The notes below the pieces were generated by a model that made no database searches, was not told the DNA's origin, and saw only the letters and a list, made by a program, of their open reading frames with translations. The position numbers and the translations under genes were made by a program. From assembly GCA_009886305.1 (NCBI GenBank), contig QXZO01000043.1:13427-23882 (forward strand): 10,456 nt of DNA. Reading direction: 5' to 3'. The DNA is from Betaproteobacteria bacterium (GTDB taxonomy: Bacteria; Pseudomonadota; Gammaproteobacteria; Burkholderiales; Eutrophovitaceae). Below, piece by piece: positions 1 through 6,468 of the stretch. The first letter of the stretch is position 1; every line of letters begins with the position of its first letter.

Positions 1-61
1 GCCTATATAGGCTACTCGATAGGGCTTCTTAGCGAGTTTCCCCGAGAAGCAACTCCTTTTT
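1..61. other. 3' flank of the transporter unit, no gene seen
   Basis: No start codon with a usable reading frame is visible here on either strand. The stretch holds a perfect 12-nt palindrome (GCCTATATAGGC, 1-12) and a hairpin candidate (24-50). It is the downstream flank of the minus-strand transporter genes; the next gene lies outside the window. Confidence 0.5.
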
Positions 62-62
62 T
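24..62 (+). terminator. Possible hairpin terminator, weak
   Basis: GCTTCT (24-29) and AGAAGC (45-50) form a 6-bp stem around a 15-nt loop that can add a two-base CG/CG pairing. On the plus strand six Ts follow at 57-62, but only after a 6-nt gap, so it is a poor intrinsic terminator. If real it would stop a plus-strand transcript entering from left of the window. On the minus strand no T run follows, so it is not an obvious terminator for the transporter unit. Confidence 0.2.
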
Positions 63-187
63 CAGCTAAATATTGGTGCGGCCTTAAGGACCGTCTGATA
101 CAAGCCCCAAGCGAGGGGCACACCAACAAAAACCCAAGCTAGAAACAAATGAAGCCCAGTAGTTTTACCTTGATTATCTAATGACAT
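62..187 (-). CDS. MFS transporter small subunit (41 aa, single membrane helix)
   Basis: A 41-codon frame starts with ATG at 187 and ends with TGA at 62-64. The protein has a short polar N-terminus (MSLDNQGKTT), one hydrophobic segment at about residues 11-31 (GLHLFLAWVF, then VGVPLAWGLY), and a short tail. This matches the tiny proteins known from databases as the MFS transporter small subunit, which sit directly after OFA-type (oxalate/formate antiporter-like) carriers. It begins 10 nt after the carrier gene, and its ribosome binding site (GGAG, 195-198) overlaps the carrier's TAG stop, so the two are almost certainly co-transcribed and probably translationally coupled. Seen: frame, ribosome site, helix, position. 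Known: recurrent pairing with OFA carriers. Inferred: it binds the carrier in the inner membrane and aids its stability or activity; its exact role is not established to my knowledge. Confidence 0.85.
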   Translation of the reverse strand: MSLDNQGKTTGLHLFLAWVFVGVPLAWGLYQTVLKAAPIFS

Positions 188-194
188 AATTTAT

Positions 195-198
195 CTCC
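195..198 (-). promoter_or_regulatory. Ribosome binding site of the small subunit, overlapping the carrier stop
   Basis: On the minus strand the carrier stop and the next start read TAGGAGATAAATTATG. GGAG lies 7 nt before the ATG and shares its first G with the TAG stop codon. This spacing supports the micro-gene and suggests that ribosomes finishing the carrier reinitiate on it. Confidence 0.75.
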
Positions 199-1541
199 TA
201 AGATTCTTCAGCTAAATGGTGTTTTGGGTCAACCGGCTTGATCAACGAGTTCGCGATCAAACCAACCACCAAGAGTCCAGCCATTATGTACATTGTTGTG
301 TTGTAAGCCTGCGCTGGTGGTATACCACTGTCGATTTGATACTGCCGTATGTAATTAACAAGCACTGGACCTAACACCCCAGCCACGGCCCATGCGGTTA
401 GCAATCTTCCGTGAATCGCTCCCACATACTTGGTTCCGAACATGTCTTTTAAGTAGGCTGGAACTGTGGCAAAACCACCTCCGTACATCGTCAAAATAAC
501 AGCCGAGCATATTACGAACAGAAGGACGCTACCTATAGAGCCAGTTGATGGGACTAATGAGTAGAGCGCTATGCCAATTAGGAAAAAACAGAAATAGGTA
601 TTCTTTCGACCAATCACATCTGACAAGGATGCCCAAAAAATTCGGCCGAGCATATTCGACAAGCTAAGTACCCCAACGAAACCTGCACCAGCGGCAACGG
701 TGAGCCCAAACATTTCCTGACTCATAACAGACGCCTGACCAAGAACACCAATACCCGCTGTCACATTCATACACAACACTACCCAGATACACCAAAACTG
801 TGGCGTCTTCCAGGCTACGTCCACATGAACATTAGCAGTTGTAGTCAACTTCTTCGGAGTTACCGGTGGTTGCCAACCCTCTGGCTTCCAACCTTCAGCA
901 GGAACACGAACAATTGCGGCACCAACCATCGCAAAAACAAAATAAATACACCCTAGTCCAACAAAAGCTCCAGCTACACCAACACTGGTGTCACTTCTGA
1001 ATACTTCCATTAACCAGACAGATAATGGCGAAGCTAAAAATGCTCCACCACCGAAACCCATAATTGCCATACCCGTAGCCATACCAGGTCTGTCTGGGAA
1101 CCACTTAATCAGCGTTGATACAGGCGAAATATAACCAAGTCCAAGACCGATACCCCCTAGAACTCCATAGCCTAAATAAATTAGCCATATGTTGTGCAGA
1201 TAGACACCTAGAGCAGAAACAAGAAAGCCAGAAGACCAACACATACCAGCTGTAAACATTGCTCTACGTGGGCCACCCTCTTCCACCCAACGACCAAAAA
1301 ATGCAGCCGATAGACCCAGAAAGACAATCGCCAAAGTGTACATCCAACCAATTTCCGTGAGCAGCCAATCACTTGGTACTGATTCTGTGATACCAACCAA
1401 CTTAGTCATCGGAAGGTTAAAAACACTTAATGCATATACTTGACCAATACAAAGGTGAATACAAAGCGCGGCCGGTGGAATCATCCATCTACTAAACCCT
1501 GGTCCCGCGACAGTGCGCTCTCGGTCTAAAAATCCAAACAT
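198..1541 (-). CDS. OFA-family MFS carrier (oxalate/formate antiporter-like)
   Basis: A 447-residue inner-membrane carrier with about 12 hydrophobic segments in two halves. Family hallmarks are seen: IPPAALCIHLCIGQVYALSVF-like TM1 (21-41), the loop GRWVEEGGPRR (83-93), a TM4-TM5 stretch with GIGLGLGYISPVSTLIKWFP (130-149) then DRPGMATGMAIMGFGGGAF (150-168), the central-loop repeat EGWKPEGWQP (216-225), the second-half loop GRIFWASLSDVIGRK (299-313), and HGRLLTAWAVAGVLGP (377-392). These place it in the OFA branch, which includes OxlT (oxalate/formate exchange) and E. coli YhjX (pyruvate). The ATG at 1541 has a strong ribosome site (GAGGGGG, 1547-1553) 5 nt upstream. It is followed by its 41-aa partner. 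The substrate is unknown: a small mono- or dicarboxylate such as formate, oxalate or pyruvate is likely, and Trp384 appears to replace the substrate-binding lysine of OxlT. Family call firm, substrate open. Confidence 0.9.
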   Translation of the reverse strand: MFGFLDRERTVAGPGFSRWMIPPAALCIHLCIGQVYALSVFNLPMTKLVGITESVPSDWLLTEIGWMYTLAIVFLGLSAAFFGRWVEEGGPRRAMFTAGMCWSSGFLVSALGVYLHNIWLIYLGYGVLGGIGLGLGYISPVSTLIKWFPDRPGMATGMAIMGFGGGAFLASPLSVWLMEVFRSDTSVGVAGAFVGLGCIYFVFAMVGAAIVRVPAEGWKPEGWQPPVTPKKLTTTANVHVDVAWKTPQFWCIWVVLCMNVTAGIGVLGQASVMSQEMFGLTVAAGAGFVGVLSLSNMLGRIFWASLSDVIGRKNTYFCFFLIGIALYSLVPSTGSIGSVLLFVICSAVILTMYGGGFATVPAYLKDMFGTKYVGAIHGRLLTAWAVAGVLGPVLVNYIRQYQIDSGIPPAQAYNTTMYIMAGLLVVGLIANSLIKPVDPKHHLAEES

Positions 1542-1587
1542 ACTTACCCCCTCGGTTTTGTTTACTTTTATTACTATAATTTTAGTT

Positions 1588-1608
1588 ATTGCGTTTATTA
1601 GACGCGAT
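1588..1608. promoter_or_regulatory. Operator-like inverted repeat upstream of the OFA carrier
   Basis: ATTGCGT (1588-1594) and ACGCGAT (1602-1608) are inverted repeats matching at 6 of 7 positions around the 7-nt spacer TTATTAG. The site ends about 47 nt upstream of the carrier start codon, a normal position for a repressor or activator of that gene. No regulator gene is in the window, so the partner is unknown. Confidence 0.3.
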
Positions 1609-1630
1609 TTATGCTCTTTTGTCTAAAATC

Positions 1631-1650
1631 CTTTCCCAGGATATGGAAAG
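1631..1650. repeat. Inverted repeat CTTTCC-8-GGAAAG
   Basis: Perfect 6-bp arms CTTTCC (1631-1636) and GGAAAG (1645-1650) flank 8 nt. It lies in the divergent region and could be a protein binding site or a small RNA hairpin. A 6-bp repeat can occur by chance. Confidence 0.25.
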
Positions 1651-1675
1651 CACTTGGCTAATAACTTTTATAACT

Positions 1676-1704
1676 ACCTAATATTCATGAAGTAATAAGT
1701 AGGT
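1676..1704. repeat. Imperfect inverted repeat upstream of mobA
   Basis: ACCTA-A-TATT (1676-1685) faces AATA-AG-TAGGT (1694-1704), giving nine matched pairs with a small internal asymmetry around an 8-nt centre. It lies 55 to 85 nt before the mobA ATG. A binding site or a 5'-leader hairpin are both possible; there is no independent support. Confidence 0.25.
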
Positions 1705-1759
1705 TATCCTCATTATATGTCTTCAACTTAATTATATTTATTTGGAAAGCAAACGTAAA

Positions 1760-2344
1760 ATGTTACGAAATGGGGTCACTTGTATCATTTTGGCCGGCGG
1801 GCTAGGAAAACGGATGGGAGACAAAAACAAAGCACTGATCCCCTTTGAAAATAGCACTTTGATTGAACATGCGATTCAATCTATCCAGCCTCAAGTCGAC
1901 GAAATCATCATCAGTGCCAATCAAGACCTATCACGCTTAAGCAAATTAGGATTTCCAGTCATTGAAGACCAAACTAAAAATCAAGGACCACTAATTGGAA
2001 TTATCTCCGCTGCGGACCACATAAACACAACAACCGTCGTGATCACACCCTGCGATGTGATTAACATTCCCAAGGACTACGTTCAAAAAATGGTTTCCGC
2101 CCTTGTATCGACAAAAGCGGACATCGTCGTTGCCAAAACGAACAAAAGGGCTCAGCACTTAAATTGCGCATTCAAATTAGAACTAATGGATAATCTTAAA
2201 AGGATTATCGAAAAAAAGACACGAAGAGTTTCCACTTGGCAAGCGCAATTAACCAGGGCATACGTTGATTTTGATGGCAGCCAAAAGCATCCATTGAAAA
2301 ACCTTAATGAGCCACGGGATATTTATGAGGCCCGGCAGTCCTAA
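1760..2344 (+). CDS. mobA: MobA-like molybdenum cofactor guanylyltransferase
   Basis: A 194-residue cytoplasmic nucleotidyltransferase that most likely transfers GMP from GTP to Mo-molybdopterin, giving the guanine dinucleotide form used by formate dehydrogenases and other DMSO-reductase family enzymes. Visible motifs: LAGGLGKRMG (11-20) with Lys24 of KNKALIPF for the triphosphate, EIIISAN (48-54), QGPLIGI (75-81), PCD (97-99) with Asp99 as likely Mg ligand, and the C-terminal KNLNEPRDIYEA (180-191) matching the N-x-N-x-P motif of MobA. The length fits MobA (about 195). The ATG at 1760 was preferred over an in-frame TTG at 1742 because it places the first strand as in MobA homologues; neither has a strong ribosome site. 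The PCD motif lacks the usual proline shortly after it. A CTP-using MocA-type enzyme is the main alternative. It is divergent from the OFA carrier and convergent with ftsB, overlapping it by 4 nt. Confidence 0.8.
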   Translation: MLRNGVTCIILAGGLGKRMGDKNKALIPFENSTLIEHAIQSIQPQVDEIIISANQDLSRLSKLGFPVIEDQTKNQGPLIGIISAADHINTTTVVITPCDVINIPKDYVQKMVSALVSTKADIVVAKTNKRAQHLNCAFKLELMDNLKRIIEKKTRRVSTWQAQLTRAYVDFDGSQKHPLKNLNEPRDIYEARQS

Positions 2345-2634
2345 TTAGAAACGGTACTTGAAGGATTATCCAAAGTTTTAAAAAAAACCTCGCCGTCCTT
2401 GATCATCCCGAGATCGGAACGAGCACTTTCCTCTATTTCATCTAAGCCGGTCTTAAGATCGACCACCTCGGCCTTAATTTGAGCATTAATTGAGCGAACC
2501 TGCTCATTTCTCTCAATCTGCGTGTTTAAAGCATCCCTATAACTCATTACTTGTTTCCAACCTCCTTTTCCAAACCAAAGTGGGTATTGAATCAACAATA
2601 ACAATAAGCCTAAGGTGACGGTTAAAATTTTCAT
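2341..2634 (-). CDS. ftsB: Cell division protein FtsB
   Basis: A 97-residue bitopic inner-membrane protein of the FtsQLB divisome subcomplex, which links early division proteins to activation of septal peptidoglycan synthesis. Visible: a short cytoplasmic Met-Lys, one membrane helix (about residues 3-20), the WFGKGG turn (20-25) seen in FtsB, a charged coiled-coil segment (about 30-68), and the hallmark EESARSDLGMIKDGEVFF (68-85) used to bind FtsQ. The length is typical. The ATG at 2634 directly follows the eno TAA stop, and no clear ribosome site precedes it, so translation probably depends on coupling to eno. Its TAG stop overlaps the mobA TAA stop by 4 nt in convergent orientation. The position behind eno is conserved in Beta- and Gammaproteobacteria. 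Confidence 0.95.
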   Translation of the reverse strand: MKILTVTLGLLLLLIQYPLWFGKGGWKQVMSYRDALNTQIERNEQVRSINAQIKAEVVDLKTGLDEIEESARSDLGMIKDGEVFFKTLDNPSSTVSN

Positions 2635-3918
2635 TTAACTTAAATTATAAAATGCTCTGCGACCCGAGTAATGCGCTCGACCTCCTAGCTCTTCCTCAAT
2701 TCGAAGTAGCTGATTATATTTTGCCAAACGATCTGACCTAGATAAAGAGCCTGTTTTGATTTGTCCTGCGTTCGATCCAACAGCCAAATCCGCAATAAAA
2801 GTATCCTCGGTTTCTCCTGATCGGTGAGAAACAACTGAAGTATATCCGGCACGCTTCGCCATCTCAATCGCCGCCATCGTCTCACTAAGCGTCCCTATTT
2901 GGTTGATTTTTACCAAAATCGAATTCGCAATAGATTGATCGATTCCACGCTGAAGAATCTTTGTATTAGTAACAAACAAATCATCCCCTACCAACTGTAC
3001 CGATGATCCCAAACGCTCCGTTAATGCACTCCATCCATCCCAGTCATCTTCAGCCATCCCATCTTCAATAGAAATAATCGGATATTTATCAGCTAGGGTC
3101 GCCAAATAATCGCATAGTTCATTAGCTGAAAGCTCAAGACCTTCAGACTTGAGAACATACTTGCCATCCTTGTAAAATTCCGAGCTCGCACAATCTAGTC
3201 CTAGCGCTACTTGACTCCCCACTTCATAACCCGAAGCGCTTATCGCTTGGAGGATGAAATCGAGCGCTTCATCATTACCGCTGAAATTAGGAGCGAAGCC
3301 TCCTTCATCTCCAACTGTTGTTGGCATTTTGGCTCTGTCTATACTTTGCCTTAACGTTTGAAAGACTTCAACGCCACACCGGAGTGCCTCACTGAAACTA
3401 TCAAAACCCATGGGAATAATCATGAATTCTTGAATGTCCAGACTATTATTTGCATGTGCGCCGCCGTTGATGACATTCATCATAGGAACTGGCAGCTCCG
3501 TCTCGCCTGTGCCCCCCAAATAACGATACAAGGGCAAGCCTAAATCAATTGACGAAGCTTTCGCCGTTGCCAAAGAAACCGCAAGAACAGCATTAGCACC
3601 CAAACGTGATTTTGATTCCGTACCGTCTAAGCTAATCAAAGTTTGATCAATCAGAGCCTGATCTGTCGATTCAAGACCAATAATGGATTCACATACTTCG
3701 GTATTGATGTTTTCTACCGCTTTTAAGACGCCCTTCCCAGAAAAGCGGCTGCTATCGCCATCCCTTAACTCAACAGCCTCTCTGACGCCGGTGGAGGCAC
3801 CAGAAGGTACTGCCGCACGGCCAACAACGCCGCTATCCAAATGAATATCCGTCTCTACCGTTGGATTTCCACGCGAATCGATTACTTCCCTAGCAACAAC
3901 ATCAATAATTGAACTCAT
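2635..3918 (-). CDS. eno: Enolase (phosphopyruvate hydratase)
   Basis: A 427-residue cytoplasmic enzyme that interconverts 2-phosphoglycerate and phosphoenolpyruvate in glycolysis and gluconeogenesis; in many Proteobacteria enolase also binds the RNase E degradosome. Visible motifs: EVIDSRGNPTVE near the N-terminus, GRAAVPSGASTG, GGAHANNSLDIQEFMIIP, VGDEGGFAP, the Mg-binding SIEDGMAEDDWDGW, GDDLFVTN, the family signature ILVKINQIGTLSET containing the catalytic Lys337, and SHRSGETED. Length and ends (MSSIIDV to FYNLS) are normal for the family. The ATG at 3918 has GAGTG (3926-3930) 7 nt upstream. It begins 21 nt after kdsA and abuts ftsB with no gap, so it sits inside an operon. A five-codon frame (3915-3932) overlaps its start codon. 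Confidence 0.98.
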   Translation of the reverse strand: MSSIIDVVAREVIDSRGNPTVETDIHLDSGVVGRAAVPSGASTGVREAVELRDGDSSRFSGKGVLKAVENINTEVCESIIGLESTDQALIDQTLISLDGTESKSRLGANAVLAVSLATAKASSIDLGLPLYRYLGGTGETELPVPMMNVINGGAHANNSLDIQEFMIIPMGFDSFSEALRCGVEVFQTLRQSIDRAKMPTTVGDEGGFAPNFSGNDEALDFILQAISASGYEVGSQVALGLDCASSEFYKDGKYVLKSEGLELSANELCDYLATLADKYPIISIEDGMAEDDWDGWSALTERLGSSVQLVGDDLFVTNTKILQRGIDQSIANSILVKINQIGTLSETMAAIEMAKRAGYTSVVSHRSGETEDTFIADLAVGSNAGQIKTGSLSRSDRLAKYNQLLRIEEELGGRAHYSGRRAFYNLS

Positions 3919-3939
3919 AGTAAATCACTCATCTTTCCT

Positions 3940-4791
3940 TTAGACATTAGCAAGACCACTATCTAACTCATCAAATGGTCTCGATTTTACAAGATCATCA
4001 ATCTCTTTTAGCTGCTTCAAAAGTCGTTTCATACGATCTAAAGGCCACGCATTAGGTCCATCGGACAGCGCTTTTTCAGGGCTAGGGTGAGTCTCCATGA
4101 AAATGCCACTGATCCCAGCAGCTACAGCGGCCCGCGCTAAAACTGGAACAAACTCCCTTTGTCCTCCACTCGCATTTCCTTTGGCTCCCGGCAACTGAAC
4201 TGAATGAGTGGCATCAAACACAACTGGACAATCTGTTTCACGCATAATCGCTAACGAGCGCATATCCGAAATCAAATTGTTGTAGCCGAAACTGGCACCT
4301 CTCTCACACACCAAAATGTTATCTTGCCCGCTCGCATCCTTGGCTTTTTTAACAACTTCCTTCATCTCACTAGGAGATAAAAATTGTCCTTTCTTAATAT
4401 TAACGGGCAACCCGGTCGCTGCAACAGTCCGAATAAAGTCAGTTTGTCTGCATAGGAAGGCCGGAGTTTGCAGCATATCAACAACAGCAGCCACCTGTTC
4501 AACCTCATCAACTGAATGCACATCAGTGAGAATTGGCATACCAATTTGCGACTTAACCAAGGCAAGCACCTCTAAGCCCCGCTCCACTCCAAGCCCTCTG
4601 AATGAATCATTTGATGAGCGATTAGCCTTGTCGTAGGAAGCTTTAAAGATTATCGGGATTGACAGTTCATCCCCCATTTCCTTAAGCATTTGCGCTATTT
4701 TTAAGGTCATCTCCTCAGACTCGATCACACATGGTCCGGCTATCACGAATATCGGGGCATCGAGACCCACACGGAGTTTACCTATTTGCAC
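3940..4791 (-). CDS. kdsA: 3-deoxy-D-manno-octulosonate 8-phosphate synthase, Cys (metal-dependent) type
   Basis: A 283-residue cytoplasmic enzyme that condenses phosphoenolpyruvate with arabinose 5-phosphate to KDO 8-phosphate, the committed step to the KDO of lipopolysaccharide; the organism is therefore Gram-negative. Visible: IAGPCVIESE (17-26), KASYDKANRSS (50-60), LTDVHS, LQTPAFLCRQTDF, NIKKGQFLSP, CERGASFGYNN, DATHSVQLPG and METHPSPE. Cys21 in AGPC marks the metal-dependent class; E. coli and Pseudomonas enzymes have Asn there (GGMN). The start is GTG at 4789-4791, supported by GGGGG at 4798-4802, by an in-frame stop close upstream, and by Cys21 being at the spacing I remember for betaproteobacterial relatives. 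It lies 51 nt after pyrG and 21 nt before eno. Confidence 0.97.
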   Translation of the reverse strand: MQIGKLRVGLDAPIFVIAGPCVIESEEMTLKIAQMLKEMGDELSIPIIFKASYDKANRSSNDSFRGLGVERGLEVLALVKSQIGMPILTDVHSVDEVEQVAAVVDMLQTPAFLCRQTDFIRTVAATGLPVNIKKGQFLSPSEMKEVVKKAKDASGQDNILVCERGASFGYNNLISDMRSLAIMRETDCPVVFDATHSVQLPGAKGNASGGQREFVPVLARAAVAAGISGIFMETHPSPEKALSDGPNAWPLDRMKRLLKQLKEIDDLVKSRPFDELDSGLANV

Positions 4792-4797
4792 TTTTTG

Positions 4798-4802
4798 CCC
4801 CC
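4798..4802 (-). promoter_or_regulatory. Ribosome binding site that fixes the GTG start of kdsA
   Basis: On the minus strand GGGGG is followed by CAAAAA and then GTG. A nearby ATG overlaps this site but is out of frame, and an in-frame TAA lies about 18 nt before the GTG, so the GTG is the only sensible upstream start. Confidence 0.6.
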
Positions 4803-4842
4803 ATTGATGTTAACTACTTGAAAACGTAAACCCATACCTCAA

Positions 4843-6468
4843 TTACTCACCTACATTCTCCAAGGCCGCCGCCACAAAGCCGTTAAATAAAGGGTGGCCT
4901 TTTCTGGGCGTAGACGTAAACTCAGGGTGAAATTGACATCCTAAAAACCAAGGATGATCTTCTAACTCGACAACCTCGCATAGCCCTTCATTTTCTGATG
5001 TTGCTGAGACCACTAAGCCGTGAGACTGAATTTGATCTAGAAGCCGGCCATTCACCTCATAACGATGTCGATGCCTCTCGCCAACAAACGATGTTCCGTA
5101 AATATTTTCCACTTTGGATCCCGCTTTTAGAACGGCTTTTTGTTCGCCAAGTCGCATCGTACCGCCTAAGTCCGACTCAAGATCTCGTTTTTCTATCTCA
5201 CCCTCAGACGTCATCCACTCAGTAATAAGAGCAACTACAGGATGTTTTGTGTTGCTATTGAACTCAGTACTGTGCGCGTCTGTCCACCCAATCGCATGGC
5301 GGGCAAACTCAATAACTGCCAACTGCATCCCCAAACAAATCCCCAAATAGGGAACATTATTTTCCCGCGCATACCTGATAGCCTGTATCTTTCCTTCCAC
5401 GCCACGCGTCCCAAATCCGCCAGGAACCAGTATCGCATTCATATCATGCAATACTCCTACGCCGTTTTCTTCTATCTCCTCCGAATCAATATACGTAATA
5501 TTAATCTTCGCATCACAATGAATACCCGCGTGAATCAATGCCTCAGATAAAGACTTGTAGGATTCAGTTAAGTCCACATATTTACCAACCAAAGCAATTT
5601 TTACGTTGCCACTTGGATTTTCTAACTTATAAATTAAGCTATCCCATTCCCCTAAGTCCGCCGCCGGTGCTTCAAGTTGGAGTTTTGTTAAAACAATCTC
5701 GTCCAATTGCTGGTTATGCAAAAAAGAGGGGATTTTATAAATACTGTCAACGTCAACCGCAGAAATTACCGCATCGACTGGTACATTCGTAAATAGAGCA
5801 ATTTTTCGTCGCTCATTTTCAGGCACTTCCTGCTCAGAGCGGCATAAAATCACGTCTGGTTGAATACCAATTTCACGTAATTCTTTGACTGAATGTTGTG
5901 TGGGTTTAGTCTTAATTTCTCCTGCAGACGGAATATATGGCACTAAAGTCAAATGCACAAAACACGCATTTTCTCGGCCGACCTCGAGACTCATCTGTCG
6001 AACTGCCTCCAAAAAGGGGAGAGACTCTATATCACCAACCGTACCCCCAATCTCCACCAATGCGACATCTGCACCATCGGCGCCCTTTACAATTTGATTT
6101 TTTATTTCATCTGTAATGTGCGGAATAACTTGTACAGTACCTCCTAGATAATCACCTCTTCGCTCTTTACGAATAACAGATTCATATACTTGACCAGTCG
6201 TAAAATTATTACGCTTACCCATGCGCACATCAACAAAGCGCTCATAGTGCCCCAAATCTAAATCGGTCTCTGCGCCATCATAAGTCACGAATACTTCGCC
6301 GTGCTGAAAAGGACTCATAGTTCCCGGATCCACATTGATGTAGGGATCAAGTTTTAGCATGGTCAACTGGATACCTCGAGACTCGAGGATCGCTGCTAAG
6401 GACGCGGACGCGATGCCTTTACCTAAAGATGATACGACACCGCCTGTAACAAAAATATATTTAGTCAT
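4843..6468 (-). CDS. pyrG: CTP synthase (glutamine-hydrolysing)
   Basis: A 541-residue cytoplasmic enzyme that makes CTP from UTP, ATP and glutamine, the last step of pyrimidine nucleotide synthesis. The N-terminal amidoligase half shows KYIFVTGGVVSSLGKGI with the ATP loop, KLDPYINVDPGTMSPFQHGE, DLDLGHYERF and GGTVGDIES. The C-terminal class I glutamine amidotransferase half shows GGFGTRG, the nucleophile Cys378 in LGICLGMQ, and FHPEFTS with His514 and Glu516 completing the triad. The length is typical. The ATG at 6468 fits the invariant family start MTKYIFVTGG, yet no well-spaced ribosome site is present (GTGGA abuts the ATG). An eight-residue frame (6461-6487) runs over the start codon. It is preceded by a 114-nt gap after ppsA and followed by kdsA; KDO made downstream is activated with CTP. 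Confidence 0.98.
   Translation of the reverse strand: MTKYIFVTGGVVSSLGKGIASASLAAILESRGIQLTMLKLDPYINVDPGTMSPFQHGEVFVTYDGAETDLDLGHYERFVDVRMGKRNNFTTGQVYESVIRKERRGDYLGGTVQVIPHITDEIKNQIVKGADGADVALVEIGGTVGDIESLPFLEAVRQMSLEVGRENACFVHLTLVPYIPSAGEIKTKPTQHSVKELREIGIQPDVILCRSEQEVPENERRKIALFTNVPVDAVISAVDVDSIYKIPSFLHNQQLDEIVLTKLQLEAPAADLGEWDSLIYKLENPSGNVKIALVGKYVDLTESYKSLSEALIHAGIHCDAKINITYIDSEEIEENGVGVLHDMNAILVPGGFGTRGVEGKIQAIRYARENNVPYLGICLGMQLAVIEFARHAIGWTDAHSTEFNSNTKHPVVALITEWMTSEGEIEKRDLESDLGGTMRLGEQKAVLKAGSKVENIYGTSFVGERHRHRYEVNGRLLDQIQSHGLVVSATSENEGLCEVVELEDHPWFLGCQFHPEFTSTPRKGHPLFNGFVAAALENVGE

Larger units (their letters stand above)
1542..1759. promoter_or_regulatory. Divergent intergenic region between the OFA carrier and mobA
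   Basis: This AT-rich stretch of 218 nt must hold the start signals for both divergent genes. Three imperfect inverted repeats occur in it (1588-1608, 1631-1650, 1676-1704). A TATAAT hexamer lies on the minus strand at 1713-1718 but has no good -35 element at normal spacing. No promoter can be assigned with confidence. Confidence 0.5.

Noticed and set aside
1..61. A further micro-gene after the small subunit, using AAGGAG before TTG
   Set aside because: The TTG frame closes after seven codons and no ATG or GTG with a usable frame follows.
1742..1759. TTG-initiated N-terminal extension of mobA (six extra residues)
   Set aside because: No ribosome site precedes the TTG, the extra residues are charged and not part of the MobA fold, and the ATG at 1760 gives the expected distance to the LAGG motif.
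4316..4636. A 106-codon plus-strand frame opposite kdsA
   Set aside because: Its composition is rich in Ser, Thr and Cys, as expected for the reverse complement of KdsA codons, and it has no start signal or known motif.
4998..6147. Several plus-strand open frames of 60-100 codons opposite pyrG
   Set aside because: They lie fully antisense to a strongly conserved gene, have no family motifs or ribosome sites, and read as by-products of pyrG codon use.
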